Below, in pieces: positions 30,626 through 40,473 of a stretch of 64,000 nt of DNA. Below the pieces are notes generated by a model. That model searched no databases and was not told the DNA's origin. It was given only the letters and a program-made list of their open reading frames with translations. Numbering within the stretch: the first letter of the stretch is position 1; every line of letters starts with the position of its first letter. Source of the stretch: Microlunatus endophyticus. Lineage in GTDB: Bacteria > Actinomycetota > Actinomycetes > Propionibacteriales > Propionibacteriaceae. The DNA is taken from assembly GCF_014646195.1 (NCBI RefSeq), contig NZ_BMMZ01000004.1:372001-436000 (forward strand). The letters run 5' to 3'. The translations under genes and the position numbers were made by a program.

Positions 30626-31924
30626 CTACTGCGCGCTCTTGATCGCAGCCTGCAACTCGCTGACGATCTTGGGCGCGGCAGTGGCGGGCTTGTCCTTGCC
30701 GAAGAGGATGTCGTTGGTGTGTCGCTGCATGATGTCGCCGATCTGGCTGCTGCCTGCTGGTGGTGCGGCCGGCGTCTTGCCGAGGCCGGGCTTGATGTCG
30801 TCCAGATAGGCGACGGCCGCCTTACCCGCTGCGGTGAGCTTGGACTCGATCGCCGTGACGATCTCGGTGTTGGCGGGTGTGCCGCGTTCGTCGAGGCAGA
30901 TCTTGGCACAGGCGGTGTTGTTCACCCACCAGTTGATCAACTTGCCGACCGCTTCCGGATCCTTACTGCCCGCGTAGCCGGACCAGAGCATCGACGCCTT
31001 GTAGTAGCCGTTGAGCTTGGTCGCGTCACCGGCAACGGTCGGCGGCCGCAACATCTTCATCGTCGTCCCGGACGCCTCGTTCACGGCCTCCAACTGGTTG
31101 GACCAGTAGAGCGCAAAGCCCTGCTTGCCGGTGCCGAAGGCGGTCTGGTCGATCGACTTGCCGACCTCCTCGTTGATCGCCGAGGCGGTCGGCATGGCAT
31201 GCGCGTTCATGAACCGGACCATGATGTCCAGGTATTGGGCCAGATCGTCGGCGGTGAAGGCGAGGCCGTCGGCGGTGTAGAGGTCCTTGCCGTTCTGGCG
31301 CAACCAGATCTGCAGCATGTTGTCGGTCGGAAAGGCGCACTGGGTGCCGGTCGTCCCGGTCGGACCCTTGGCCTGCAATTCGGTGGACAGGCTCAGATAG
31401 TCGTCCCAGGTCCATTTCGTGTCATCGGGCAGGTCGACCCCGGCCTTCTCGAAGAGTTCCGGGTTGACCAGGATGGTCAGCGAGTTGATGCCGGCGTTGA
31501 TGCCGACGAGCTTGCCGTCGATCTTGCCGGAATCGACCGTGGCGGGTGCGAATTTCGAGGTGTCGACGCCGTACTGACTGAGGTCGAGCAGGGTGCCGTT
31601 CTTGGCGTACTGGCTGATGTAGGCCATGTCCATCTGGATGACGTCCGGTGCGTTCTTCCCCGCCACCTCGGTGGACAACTTGTCCCAGTAACTGTCCCAT
31701 TCCCCGGGCTGCTGTTTGATCGTGACCTTCGGGTTGGCCTTCATATAGGCCTTGATCGCTTGGTCGGTCTCCCGGTTGCGGACGTCGTTGCCCCACCAGC
31801 CGAAGCTAAGGGTTGCCGATCCGTCCGACGAGCCGCCCCCGGAACAGGCGGCGAGACCGATGCTGGAGGCCGAAGCGGCGGCTGCCGCGCCTACCAAGAA
31901 CTGACGTCTGTTGAACATTCCCAT
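30626..31924 (-). CDS. extracellular sugar-binding lipoprotein of ABC importer
   Basis: A 432-aa solute-binding protein (family 1). The N-terminus has a twin-arginine/lipoprotein signal: NRRQFLVGAAAAAS then SSIGLAAC, the Cys being the lipidation site. Mature part begins with a Ser/Gly linker and LSFGWWGNDVRNRETDQAIK, the usual first strand. ATG 31924 is chosen because GGAAGG lies at proper distance; a weaker start exists at 31939. It delivers an oligosaccharide to the two permeases downstream. The sugar is not identifiable. A LacI-type operator lies 37 bases upstream. Confidence 0.92.
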   Translation of the reverse strand: MGMFNRRQFLVGAAAAASASSIGLAACSGGGSSDGSATLSFGWWGNDVRNRETDQAIKAYMKANPKVTIKQQPGEWDSYWDKLSTEVAGKNAPDVIQMDMAYISQYAKNGTLLDLSQYGVDTSKFAPATVDSGKIDGKLVGINAGINSLTILVNPELFEKAGVDLPDDTKWTWDDYLSLSTELQAKGPTGTTGTQCAFPTDNMLQIWLRQNGKDLYTADGLAFTADDLAQYLDIMVRFMNAHAMPTASAINEEVGKSIDQTAFGTGKQGFALYWSNQLEAVNEASGTTMKMLRPPTVAGDATKLNGYYKASMLWSGYAGSKDPEAVGKLINWWVNNTACAKICLDERGTPANTEIVTAIESKLTAAGKAAVAYLDDIKPGLGKTPAAPPAGSSQIGDIMQRHTNDILFGKDKPATAAPKIVSELQAAIKSAQ

Positions 31925-31940
31925 CGCTGCCTTCCACACT

Positions 31941-31972
31941 GAAAACGGCTTTCCGCAAGAGTATGCGCTTAC
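31941..31972 (-). promoter_or_regulatory. LacI-family operator upstream of sugar ABC operon
   Basis: GTATGCGCTTAC at 31961-31972 (reverse GTAAGCGCATAC) matches the LacI/CcpA-type palindrome GTAAGCGCTTAC at 10 of 12 bases, with the GCGC centre exact. A second LacI-like core, GAAAACGGCTTTCC, lies at 31941-31954. They sit between the operon start and its presumed promoter, suited to repression. No LacI-family gene is in the window. Confidence 0.55.
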
Positions 31973-32081
31973 CCACGAGGTACGTCAACTACCGATTGGA
32001 AGGTTTCAACAGGCGTTGCCGAGGCCTGCGCCAGGCGTCAGGGAGCCTAGAACCCGGCTGTAAATCGCTTTCCCAGTGGGA

Positions 32082-33695
32082 TCAGGCGAGACCGTTGGCC
32101 TTGGTCTTGGCCGGTGCGGTCGGCCCGTAGATCCACGCTTGGAAGAACCCGGTCAGGTCCTGGTGGCTGATCCGTTCGGCCAGTTTCATCCAGTCCTCGA
32201 GGCTGTGTACGCCACCGCGCTGGGCCCACGTCCGCGCCAGTCGGAAGAACGCTTCGTCGCCGATCACCGTGCGCAGTGCCTGCAGCGTCATCGGGCCGCG
32301 GAGATAGACGGCATCGAAAAGATGATCACGGCCCGGATCGATCATGCTGATGTGCCAGAGCTCGGGAGTGTTCGCGTACTGATCGTAGGTCCGCTGCAGT
32401 TGCGATGCGGCGCTCCGCCCACCGGTCTTCTCGGCGTACCACCACTGGCTGAAGGACGCGTACGCCTCACTGATGAAGATGTCGTTCCACTGCTTGAGGG
32501 TGACGTGGTCGCCGAACCACATGTGCGCCAGCTCGTGGGCCAGCAGGCTGGAGGCGTTGCCGTGGGTCATGTCGCGGGCGTCGTAGACCGGCCTGGTCGC
32601 TGATTCGAGCCCGTCGTACCAGAGGTCATGTCCGGTCACCAGCCCGCCGATCGCGTCATAGGGATACGGGCCGTAGACGTTCTCCTCGGCGGAGATGATC
32701 TTGGGCGTCAGCTCCAGATTGGCGAATGCCTTCTTACGGTCGGCGGCCGAGAGGTTGTCCGAGACAGCGTAGACGTAGGGCCATCTGCCCGCGGTGCCTT
32801 GTTCGATCTCGTAGTGGCCGATCGACAGCAGCGACTGATAGGTGTCCAGGGTCTGCGGTGTGACCCAGTGCCAGGTGTCGAAGCTCTTCTCATGACCGGT
32901 GTCGCGGGACACCAGCCGCCCGTTGCTGATCACGTCCAGTCCGGCCGGGACGCGTACCGAGACGTCGTAGCTGGCCGGATCGGACGGATGATCATTGGCG
33001 GGATACCACCAGGCCGATCCCTCGGGCTCACCGGCCGCGGTGACCTCGTCGCCGGTGACGCTCCACGGCTCGACGTTGTCGATCCGGTGGTTCGCGGGAT
33101 TGCCGCCGTAGGTGACGGTGACCGAGAACGCCTTGTGGGCACGGATCGCCCGCTGAGGAACGATCCTGACGTCGTAACTACCCTCGCGGTCGAAACGCGC
33201 GGGTCGTCCGTTCACGGTGATCTTGGTGACTGGTAGCACCAGGTCGACGTAGAAGGACAGCAGCTCGTGGTCGGAACGGGCATCGATCGTGGTGGTGCCG
33301 GACAGCTTCTGGGTCTTGGGCGCCCAGTTCAGGTTGATCGTGTACTTCCTGGCGTCGTACCCGCTGCTGCCGTAGTCCGGATAGTACGGGTCACCCACTC
33401 CCGGCCCGCCGCGATCGCTGCTGCCGGTGCTGACCGGTGGTCCCGGGTCGTGCGGCACGCTGTGATCCGGTGGCCGGCGCTGGTCCAGCCAGCGATCGAC
33501 GACCGGCGTCAGCACCGGGACGATCGCAGTGCCGACGACCATGATCACCACCAGCGCGATGATCACGATCGTGGACGGCTGGATCCGCCTGCCCGGACCT
33601 GGAGGGACGACAGGATCGGATGGCGCGGGGGCGCCCGGCCGAGGCGGGCGCCCGAAGGTGCGCTGCGTCGGCTCGGGCGGCTCAGCGTTCGACAT
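32082..33695 (-). CDS. M1-family zinc metallopeptidase, membrane-anchored
   Basis: A 537-aa gluzincin. A Pro-rich cytosolic tail (about 1-40) is followed by one helix ([20 protein letters not shown]) and a Pro-rich linker, so the catalytic part is outside the cell. The zinc motif [19 protein letters not shown] then FISEAYA (HExxH-18-E) is at about 390-415. The GAMEN-equivalent is divergent ([12 protein letters not shown]), suggesting it is not a classical aminopeptidase N. The C-terminal helical domain is short compared with PepN (about 870 aa). It overlaps recO by 14 bases. Confidence 0.9.
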   Translation of the reverse strand: MSNAEPPEPTQRTFGRPPRPGAPAPSDPVVPPGPGRRIQPSTIVIIALVVIMVVGTAIVPVLTPVVDRWLDQRRPPDHSVPHDPGPPVSTGSSDRGGPGVGDPYYPDYGSSGYDARKYTINLNWAPKTQKLSGTTTIDARSDHELLSFYVDLVLPVTKITVNGRPARFDREGSYDVRIVPQRAIRAHKAFSVTVTYGGNPANHRIDNVEPWSVTGDEVTAAGEPEGSAWWYPANDHPSDPASYDVSVRVPAGLDVISNGRLVSRDTGHEKSFDTWHWVTPQTLDTYQSLLSIGHYEIEQGTAGRWPYVYAVSDNLSAADRKKAFANLELTPKIISAEENVYGPYPYDAIGGLVTGHDLWYDGLESATRPVYDARDMTHGNASSLLAHELAHMWFGDHVTLKQWNDIFISEAYASFSQWWYAEKTGGRSAASQLQRTYDQYANTPELWHISMIDPGRDHLFDAVYLRGPMTLQALRTVIGDEAFFRLARTWAQRGGVHSLEDWMKLAERISHQDLTGFFQAWIYGPTAPAKTKANGLA

Positions 33696-34425
33696 GGGCG
33701 AGGGACCTGAGATTGCGGTCCAGGTGCCAGACGGCGTACGCGGCCGTCAAGCTGCTGGCCTGCTTGATCACGAACGGTTCGGCGTCCCGGGTGGCCGGCC
33801 AGTCACCCTCGAGCAACGCCCCCAGCAGGGCGATCGTCTCGAGCGCGGGGCGCGCCGAGCCGGGCGGCCGGCAGTTCTCGCAGACCACGCCACCCAGTGC
33901 GGCGGCGAAGGCCTGATGCGGACCGACCGTTCCGCAGCGGGCGCACGGACCGAACGACGGTGCGTAGCCGGCAACCGCCAGCGAGCGCAGCAGATAGGAG
34001 TCCAGGATCATCGACGCCGGCCGCGGGCCGTCGGAGGTGGTGCCGCGCTCGAGCACCCGGAGCGCCCCGACCAGCAGGCGGTAGTGCTGCAGCGCCGGCT
34101 CACGCTCCTCGGCGACCAGCCGGTCGGCCATCTCCAGCATCGCCTCGCCCGCGGTGTAGCGGGGGTAGTCCTCGATCAGGCCCTGACCGAAGGCGTCCAG
34201 GCTGACCGTTTGGGTGACGACGTCGAGGGTGCGCCCGGTCGCCAGCTGGATGTCCACATGACTGAACGGCTCGAGCCGGGCACCGAATTTCGACGACGTA
34301 CGCCGGACGCCCTTCGCGACGGCTCGGATCTTCCCGCGCTCCCGGGTGAGCATGGTGATGATCCGATCCGCTTCACCCAACTTGTGGGTCCGCAGCACAA
34401 CTGCTGCATCGCGATAGGTCGGCAC
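33682..34425 (-). CDS. recO: DNA repair protein RecO
   Basis: A 247-aa recombination mediator that loads RecA in the RecFOR pathway. The N-terminal OB fold ([20 protein letters not shown], then [17 protein letters not shown]) is followed by a helical domain and a four-Cys zinc site (CARCG ... CENC, about residues 168-195). GTG 34425 gives the conserved N-terminus and has GAGGA 11 bases upstream; the frame stays open to 34524. In actinobacteria recO is normally next to uppS; here they are separated by about 7 kb. Confidence 0.95.
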   Translation of the reverse strand: MPTYRDAAVVLRTHKLGEADRIITMLTRERGKIRAVAKGVRRTSSKFGARLEPFSHVDIQLATGRTLDVVTQTVSLDAFGQGLIEDYPRYTAGEAMLEMADRLVAEEREPALQHYRLLVGALRVLERGTTSDGPRPASMILDSYLLRSLAVAGYAPSFGPCARCGTVGPHQAFAAALGGVVCENCRPPGSARPALETIALLGALLEGDWPATRDAEPFVIKQASSLTAAYAVWHLDRNLRSLAHVER

Positions 34426-34679
34426 CCAGCCATTGTTCCTCATGGTGCCGAACCCAGCCCGGACCGGCGACCGTATGGTGCCCGTTCGGGTGTCCCGGAC
34501 AGCTGCTGGGACTCGGAATGTCACCGGGACCCAAGGGGTCGACTAGGGCGTTAAGGGGTCGTCGGAATGTGGATGAACCTCGCACGACTGAACCAGGCCC
34601 TGATCGCGAACACACCGGAGGAACAGATGTAGCTCTGCGTTTGGCAGTCACGAAAGACCATCTCGCCGGAACGCTCTCG

Positions 34680-34693
34680 CGCCCCGTCGGGCG
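34680..34693 (-). terminator. weak hairpin after the deacetylase gene
   Basis: CGCCC-CGTC-GGGCG, a 5-bp GC stem, lies 10 bases past the deacetylase stop on the minus strand. The rest of the 34426-34703 gap shows no gene. The hairpin is short, so this is tentative. Confidence 0.3.
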
Positions 34694-34703
34694 TCGCCGA
34701 TGA

Positions 34704-35438
34704 CTAATCGACCGGCGATGGTCCTACAAGCTTGTCAACGGTCACGAAATCGTATCCATCGTCACGGAGCCGATCGATGACCATACCGATCGCCTCAACG
34801 GTGTTGCCGCGGTATCCGCCACGGTCGTCGAAGCCGTCGTGGAAGATCAGGATGCCGCCGGGCTCGGCCCGCTGGACAGCGCCATCGGCGATCCGGTGGG
34901 CAGTTGGCTGCAGCACCTCCAGCGGGTGGCAGAAGCGCCCGGATACAACTTGGAGTCCGTAAGCACGCATGGCTGACAGCAGCATCGGGGTCCGGTACAG
35001 CCAGGGAGGCCGACAGTAGCGCGGCGTAGTGCCGGTTACGTCGGCGATGATGCGTTGGGTGCGAACGAGATCAGACAGGAAGCGGTTCGGTCGCAGGTAG
35101 TCGGCCGCGTGATGACGGTAGCTGTGGTTTCCGATCAGGTGCCCGGCCGCGGCCAATTCGGCACTGCGGTGGGGATGGCGCTCTATGCAGCGGCCCACCT
35201 GGAAGAACGTCGCGCGTACGCCCTTGTCGGCAAGCAGTTCAGCCAGGGCAGCGGTGTGCGGGTCATTGGGTCCGTCGTCGAATGTCAGCGCGACCACGCG
35301 TTGCTCGGCAGATCCGCGGTAGGGAAATGGCCCAACAGCCTGTGATGTTTCCGACAGCAACAGGCGGTAGCTCGACCCGAGACCCGCGCCGACGGCTATC
35401 GCGCCTGCGGCGACGGCCACGGTCGCCGATCTGCTCAT
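34704..35438 (-). CDS. polysaccharide deacetylase (NodB domain), secreted/anchored
   Basis: A 244-aa carbohydrate esterase family 4 protein. An N-terminal hydrophobic segment (TVAVAAGAIAVGAGLGSS) acts as signal or anchor. NodB motifs are VVALTFDDGPNDPHT (catalytic and metal Asp), IGNHSYRHH (metal His pair), CRPPWLYRT (Arg/Pro groove) and ILIFHDGFD (catalytic His region). It removes N- or O-acetyl groups from cell-surface glycans. ATG 35438 overlaps the stop of the glycosyltransferase (ATGA), implying coupled roles in making and then deacetylating a surface polymer. Confidence 0.9.
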   Translation of the reverse strand: MSRSATVAVAAGAIAVGAGLGSSYRLLLSETSQAVGPFPYRGSAEQRVVALTFDDGPNDPHTAALAELLADKGVRATFFQVGRCIERHPHRSAELAAAGHLIGNHSYRHHAADYLRPNRFLSDLVRTQRIIADVTGTTPRYCRPPWLYRTPMLLSAMRAYGLQVVSGRFCHPLEVLQPTAHRIADGAVQRAEPGGILIFHDGFDDRGGYRGNTVEAIGMVIDRLRDDGYDFVTVDKLVGPSPVD

Positions 35439-36385
35439 CGACGTACCAGGTGGCGGACCGCGGAGTGGACATGATCGGCGACGCCCTCTGCCGCGGCTCG
35501 ACTCGTGGGAGAGATGATCATCACGAAGGTCAGGATGGTGATCATCGCCGCTGCTGCCGCCAGGCGCATAGGCAGTTGGCCGGAGGGGGCGGTCGTCGAT
35601 CGGGAAAGTCGTGTCGTCTGCACCGGGCGAAACTCCGGAGCCATCGGCAGCAGCGGGCGTCCGCTGATGCGGTTGATGAGATAGCCGAGCAGGTAGTAGT
35701 AGGCCAACGTGATCACGAGGTTGTACCAGACGCCGCGGTTCAGTCGGCGCGCTGACGTGTCGACGAACAGCGTCGGGTCGAACGCGACCCGGCCGGCCTT
35801 TCGCAGCCTGTGGAGCTGGTCGAGTTCGTCCCCGCCCTGCGTCAGATTCACGTCGTAGCCGCTCCAGGCGTCCCGGCGGAACGACAGATTGGCGGCGGAC
35901 ACGTACCAAACGCGACCGGTCAGCCGGTAACACAGGCCGACACCATTGAACAGCAGGAACGGGTACGCTCGCGCCCACCAGGCCGCTCCAGTGAATCTGC
36001 AGCCGCCGCCGACCGCCACCAAGCCCGGATCGCCCGCATAGTGTTGATCAATCCGGCGAAGCCAATCGGGCCGATGAACGGTGTCGGCGTCGGTGGACAC
36101 GATGATCTCGCCGCGAGCCGCGAGAGTCCCGGTCTGGCGTGCCTGACACACACCGCGGCGAGGCTCGGTAACCACCCGAACACCGCCGGCTCGGGCGACC
36201 TCGGCCGTCTGATCGGTACTCCCGTTGTCGACCACGATCACTTCGTACGCTCCGGCGAAGTCCTGCTGGTCCAGGCCACGCAATGTCGCAGGAAGCAGAG
36301 CGACCTCGTTGCGGGCCGGAATGACAACTGAAAACCGGATCGACAGAGCGGCCCCACCCGGCACGCTCTCGGCATGAGTTGCCAC
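35435..36385 (-). CDS. GT2-family glycosyltransferase with C-terminal membrane helices
   Basis: A 316-aa enzyme. The GT-A domain begins FSVVIPARNEVALLPATLRG, has VIVVDNGSTDQTAEVAR, the DxD-type STDADTVHRPDWL (about 96-108) and the acceptor-site QGGDELDQLHRL. Hydrophobic segments near 222-240 (VITLAYYYLLGYLINR) and 280-295 suggest membrane attachment. It likely extends a lipid-linked or surface glycan. GTG 36385 follows AGGAA. Coupled to the deacetylase. Confidence 0.88.
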   Translation of the reverse strand: MATHAESVPGGAALSIRFSVVIPARNEVALLPATLRGLDQQDFAGAYEVIVVDNGSTDQTAEVARAGGVRVVTEPRRGVCQARQTGTLAARGEIIVSTDADTVHRPDWLRRIDQHYAGDPGLVAVGGGCRFTGAAWWARAYPFLLFNGVGLCYRLTGRVWYVSAANLSFRRDAWSGYDVNLTQGGDELDQLHRLRKAGRVAFDPTLFVDTSARRLNRGVWYNLVITLAYYYLLGYLINRISGRPLLPMAPEFRPVQTTRLSRSTTAPSGQLPMRLAAAAAMITILTFVMIISPTSRAAAEGVADHVHSAVRHLVRR

Positions 36386-36693
36386 TGATCATTTCCTATC
36401 GGCACTCGACTTGCAGGTCGGCGGCCATCACCTCTGCTTACAGAGGTGAAAATAGCGTCCTGGTTTCCGCCGCAGGCGAAGACACGCCCAGATACCGATT
36501 GCTGGAGTCGCCCGGAGTCTGCCGTCGTTCTGTGGTGGCAAGGTCGGGGCCGCCGAGGAGATCTGTGACAGAGGAGTCGGGCGCCTGGCCTGTCGTCCAC
36601 CCGGCGGAGCGGTCGGTGTCGAGAGGGACTCCGGCAATTCGTGCCCATACAGGCCAGCCATCGACCGGCGATCGCGACCAGTTCAGGAGATAG
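36386..36693. promoter_or_regulatory. upstream region of GT2 operon with palindrome
   Basis: No gene seen. At 36428-36449 a perfect 9-bp inverted repeat, TCACCTCTG-CTTA-CAGAGGTGA, lies 43 bases upstream of the glycosyltransferase start. Without a T-run it looks more like an operator or 5' hairpin than a terminator. The rest is unremarkable. Confidence 0.45.
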
Positions 36694-37010
36694 TTGATCA
36701 TCGGCGTCCGGAACGGCTCTGGTCAGCTTCGGTGGCTCTGGTACGGAGTTTGCATCGATCAACGTGGCGCAATCCTGCTGTCGCGTCACGCTCCACCGGA
36801 CGGGCGCTGGGTTCTTCCGGGTGGCGGAGTGGAATACGGTGGATCTGGCGTCGATCCGCAGTGTGAACTGTCTGTACTTCGTCGACGTGGTCGGTGCTGA
36901 GCTGACGTTCGAGATTGATGGAAGCTTCGACCTGGCGGCCTGGATATCTGTGTCGGATGTGGCCGAACTTCCGCACAGTCGCTCGGCCGCGGCTCCTGGG
37001 CCAGCGGGCA
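36694..37010 (+). pseudogene. Nudix hydrolase remnant
   Basis: Frame 1 (36700-36840) reads YGVCIDQRGAILLSRHAPP then DGRWVLPGGGVEYGG, the N-terminal half of a Nudix domain up to the start of the Nudix box. The C-terminal half (SVNCLYFVDVVGAELTFEID, GSFDLAAWISVSDVAELP) continues in another frame. The catalytic REL-EETG helix between them is missing and a frameshift lies near 36840-36860, so the gene is dead. It abuts the glycosidase gene and may mark an insertion boundary. Confidence 0.7.
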
Positions 37011-37042
37011 GAAAATACCATGAAGCAAAGAGGGGTCAGGAC

Positions 37043-39142
37043 ATGAGTGGGGCGGGCATCGACCGTCGTGAGGTCGTGGGGCGCCATCGGGTCGTGCAAC
37101 GGAGTCTGGATCCGCGGTCTCCGGTATCGGTAGGCAATGGGGAGTTCGCGTTCACGGCAGATCTCACCGGTCTGCAGAGCTTCCCGGAGCTGTATCCGGT
37201 GGCGCCGCAGAAGGATCATGATCGGCCGGGCACCTTGCTCGGCACCTATGCGCAGTGGGGCTGGCACGTCGAACCGGCGCATCCGTTGCCGTCACTGGCC
37301 GACTCACTCCGCCATTACGACTCACCGCACGGCCCGGTCGACTATGTGGATCTGAGTGCTGCCGTCGAACGTGGAGAGGGCCAGGGCGCCGAGTGGCTGC
37401 GGGGTAACCCACATCGGCTGCATCTCGGTCTGCTCGGGTTCGCCGATCATCGGGGATCGACTCCGAGGCCTCTCGAACTTGCCGATCTTCGCTGGGATGT
37501 GCAGGAGCTCGACCTGTGGTCGGGCCGCCTGCACAGCAGCTTCACCTGGTGCGGGACACCTGTGCGGGTCGAGACGATCTGCGACCCGGAGCTCGACCGG
37601 CTCGCGGTGACCATCGACAGCCAGGCACTGACCTCCGGTCTCGTGCTCCGCCTTCGGTTCCCGTACGGCAGTCAGCAGTGGCACGACGGCGCGGATTGGG
37701 CGCGCCCGGATGATCACACCACCATCCTTCGCGAGCGTGGACGGAGCCGCTGGCAGCTCGAGCGACGATTGGACGAGACCCGCTACGGCGTGATCATCGC
37801 GTCCGCAGAAGGCACTACCGTCCACGGTGGCGTACGACATGAGGTGATCATCAATGCCGTCGCGCCGCATGCCGAGCTGGTGATCGACTTCTCGCGGGAC
37901 GCGTCGGCGGACGAGGGCAATCACGACGCAAGACCGGCGACGGAAGAGGTGAGCAGCCGGTCCGCGGCCGCATGGGGCTCCTTCTGGAGCAGCGGTGCCG
38001 CTCTTGATCTTGGGGCGGCCGGCGCGGAGCAGGCGGCCGAGGTGGAGCGGCGCGTCGTGCTGTCCCAGTACCTCACCAAGATCAACTGCTCCGGATCGAC
38101 ACCACCGGCCGAGACCGGCCTGGTCTGCAACTCGTGGGCTGGGAAGTTCCATCTGGAGATGACCTGGTGGCATACCTCCCACTTCGCCCTCTGGGGCCGA
38201 CCCGAACTGCTGCGGCCAACACTGGACTGGTTCGCCGATGCCCTTCCCGCCGCCACGGACATCGCGCTTGCACAAGGTCTGCCGGGCGCGAGATGGCCCA
38301 AACACATCGGCCCGGATGCTCGCGAATCACCCAGCAATATCGGACCGTTCCTGATCTGGCAACAACCACATCCCATCTACCTCGCCGAGCTGCTGTATCG
38401 CGCGGTCCGTGGTCGCGAGATCCTGGAGCAGTTTGCCGAGATGATCTTCGCCACCGCGGCGTTCATGGCCGGATATGCTGCCGCGGACAACGGCAGCTAT
38501 CGGCTCGGGCCACCGCTGATACCGGCCCAGGAGACGTACGCCGACCTGAAGGACCGTGTCGTCGATCCGACGTTCGAACTCGCGTACTGGGGGTGGGCAC
38601 TCACGGCCGCCAACGCCTGGCGCCGACGGCTCGGACTGCCGGATGAGCCGCTCTGGTCCGAGGTGGCGCAAAAGCTGGCTCGACCGACGGTCCGATCGGG
38701 AACGTACGCAGCGATCGGGTGTGAACCCTGGACTGTCCGCACGGATCACCCCTCGATGCTGTGTGCATTGGGAATGCTCCCGATGACGCCCCTCGTCGAT
38801 CGCGGCATCATGTCCGCCACTCTCGACGACGTCCTCTCCGACTGGGACTGGGAGACGACGTGGGGTTGGGACTATCCCGTCCTCGCCATGTGCGCAACGA
38901 GGCTCGGGCGTCCGGAGCAGGCAGTCGATGCGCTGCTCGCGCCCAGGGCCAAGAACACCTACCTGACCAACGGGCACAACCGGCAGACTCCGTCACTGCC
39001 CCTCTACCTGCCGGGGAATGGTGGCGTCCTCTCGGCTGTGGCCCTGATGGCGGGCGGCTGGGCCGGTGCCCCGGACGTCCCCACGCCGGGATTCCCTCGC
39101 CGGTGGGGCGTCCGGGCCGAAGGATTCGTCCCGGCGCCCTGA
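37043..39142 (+). CDS. six-hairpin glycosidase-like protein (GH65/GH95-like), function unassigned
   Basis: A 699-aa protein. N-terminus DPRSPVSVGNGEFAFTADLT is typical of an uncharacterised glycosidase group with an N-terminal beta-sandwich followed by an (alpha/alpha)6 barrel; WWHTSHFALWGRPELLRPTL and RWPKHIGPDARESPSNIGPF are in the barrel. No signal peptide, so probably cytosolic. ATG 37043 is preceded by AGGGG. It is convergent with the glucarate dehydratase gene, nine bases apart; the shared location suggests breakdown of a uronic-acid- or hexose-containing compound, which is inference. Catalytic residues could not be fixed by eye. Confidence 0.75.
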   Translation: MSGAGIDRREVVGRHRVVQRSLDPRSPVSVGNGEFAFTADLTGLQSFPELYPVAPQKDHDRPGTLLGTYAQWGWHVEPAHPLPSLADSLRHYDSPHGPVDYVDLSAAVERGEGQGAEWLRGNPHRLHLGLLGFADHRGSTPRPLELADLRWDVQELDLWSGRLHSSFTWCGTPVRVETICDPELDRLAVTIDSQALTSGLVLRLRFPYGSQQWHDGADWARPDDHTTILRERGRSRWQLERRLDETRYGVIIASAEGTTVHGGVRHEVIINAVAPHAELVIDFSRDASADEGNHDARPATEEVSSRSAAAWGSFWSSGAALDLGAAGAEQAAEVERRVVLSQYLTKINCSGSTPPAETGLVCNSWAGKFHLEMTWWHTSHFALWGRPELLRPTLDWFADALPAATDIALAQGLPGARWPKHIGPDARESPSNIGPFLIWQQPHPIYLAELLYRAVRGREILEQFAEMIFATAAFMAGYAAADNGSYRLGPPLIPAQETYADLKDRVVDPTFELAYWGWALTAANAWRRRLGLPDEPLWSEVAQKLARPTVRSGTYAAIGCEPWTVRTDHPSMLCALGMLPMTPLVDRGIMSATLDDVLSDWDWETTWGWDYPVLAMCATRLGRPEQAVDALLAPRAKNTYLTNGHNRQTPSLPLYLPGNGGVLSAVALMAGGWAGAPDVPTPGFPRRWGVRAEGFVPAP

Positions 39143-39151
39143 ACTCGCGGG

Positions 39152-40447
39152 CTACCAGATCGGCAGTTTGGGTGCGGTGAAGTCCGGGTGCACCTTGCGC
39201 ATTGCGGTCGCGTCGTCGCGACGGTGGAATTCCGGATACTCGGTCCAGCGCTGATGCAGCCGGGCCAGGCTGTCTCGGTCGAGCTCAATGCCCAGGCCCG
39301 GGGTGTCGGTGACCGGCAGCCGTCCGTCGGTGAAGGTGTGCGGGCGGGTGATCACGTCCTCGGCCTGCCACGGCCGGTGTGAGTCGCAGGCGTAGCGCAG
39401 GGTCGGGATGGTCGCGGCCACCTGGGTCATGGCGGCCAGGCTGATGCCCAGGTGGGTGTTGGAGTGCATCGACAGGTCGACGCCGAAGGTGCGGCAGGTC
39501 GCCGCCAGCTCGCGGGTGGCGAGCAGCCCGCCCCAGTAGTGGTGGTCGGACAGCACCACCTGGACCGCGCCGGTCCGGAACGCCTCGGGGATCTCCTCGA
39601 AACTGGTCACGCACATGTTGGTCGCCAGCGGCAGCGAGGTCTTCGCGGCCACCGCCGCCATCCCGGGCGTGCCGACGGTCGGGTCCTCGAGATATTCGGC
39701 GATCCCTTCCAGCTCGGCCGCGACGGCCAGGCTGGTCGGAACGGTCCAGCCGCCGTTGGGATCCAGCCGCAGCGGTTGCCCGGGGAAGGCCTCCGCCAGC
39801 GCCTTGACGGCCGCCACCTCCTGGGCAGGCTCGAACACGCCGCCCTTGAGCTTGAACGAGGTGAAGCCGTAGTCCGCGGCCATTCGCTGCGCCTGCGCGA
39901 CCACCCCGGCCGGATCGAGCGCCGCGCCCCAGTCGTCGGTGGGGGTCTGGAACGCATAGCCGTCCGCGGGATGTTCGGCCCAGCGGTAGAAGAGATAGGC
40001 GCTGTATTCGACCGTGTCGCGGACCTTCCCGCCGAGCAGTGCGTGCACCGGCAGACCGGTCTCGTGCCCGAGGGCGTCGTACATCGCCACCTCGAAAGCC
40101 GACGCCACACTGCTGGCGATCTTGCCCAGTGACCGGCTGCCGCGCAGCCCCTCCGCCTGGACCGTGTTGTCGATCCGCGCCAACTCCACACGCTCGGCAC
40201 AGTCGCGGACGGCCGCCGGCAGCAGATCGGGATTCAGCACGCTGTTGATCAAGGTCGGCGCGAATGCCTCGGCGAGCTTGAGATAATCCGTGTCACCGTA
40301 GGTCTCGCCGACCCCGACGACACCGGAGGCGGTCTCGATCTCGACGATCGTGCGCGGCGTGTACGGCTGGTGCACCCCCTGCACATTGAGTAGCGGAGGG
40401 TCGGCGATCAAGATCGGAGTGACACGGACGGCGGCTATCGAGAACAA
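39152..40447 (-). CDS. gudD: glucarate dehydratase (enolase superfamily)
   Basis: A 431-aa enzyme converting D-glucarate to 5-dehydro-4-deoxyglucarate. Seen: N-terminal capping domain (PRTIVEIETASGVVGVGETYG), KxK acid/base SFKLKGGVFEP (about 197-207), metal ligands in LRLDPNGGW and EYLEDPTVGT, and the His of DLSMHSNTHLGISLAAMTQ, which matches GlucD. The start is TTG 40447, set by an AGGAG six bases before it. It lies 26 bases after kdgD on the minus strand and shares its operon. An idarate or galactarate preference cannot be excluded. Confidence 0.9.
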   Translation of the reverse strand: MFSIAAVRVTPILIADPPLLNVQGVHQPYTPRTIVEIETASGVVGVGETYGDTDYLKLAEAFAPTLINSVLNPDLLPAAVRDCAERVELARIDNTVQAEGLRGSRSLGKIASSVASAFEVAMYDALGHETGLPVHALLGGKVRDTVEYSAYLFYRWAEHPADGYAFQTPTDDWGAALDPAGVVAQAQRMAADYGFTSFKLKGGVFEPAQEVAAVKALAEAFPGQPLRLDPNGGWTVPTSLAVAAELEGIAEYLEDPTVGTPGMAAVAAKTSLPLATNMCVTSFEEIPEAFRTGAVQVVLSDHHYWGGLLATRELAATCRTFGVDLSMHSNTHLGISLAAMTQVAATIPTLRYACDSHRPWQAEDVITRPHTFTDGRLPVTDTPGLGIELDRDSLARLHQRWTEYPEFHRRDDATAMRKVHPDFTAPKLPIW

Positions 40448-40473
40448 CGTTGTCTCCTTTGAAACGAGCAGAA

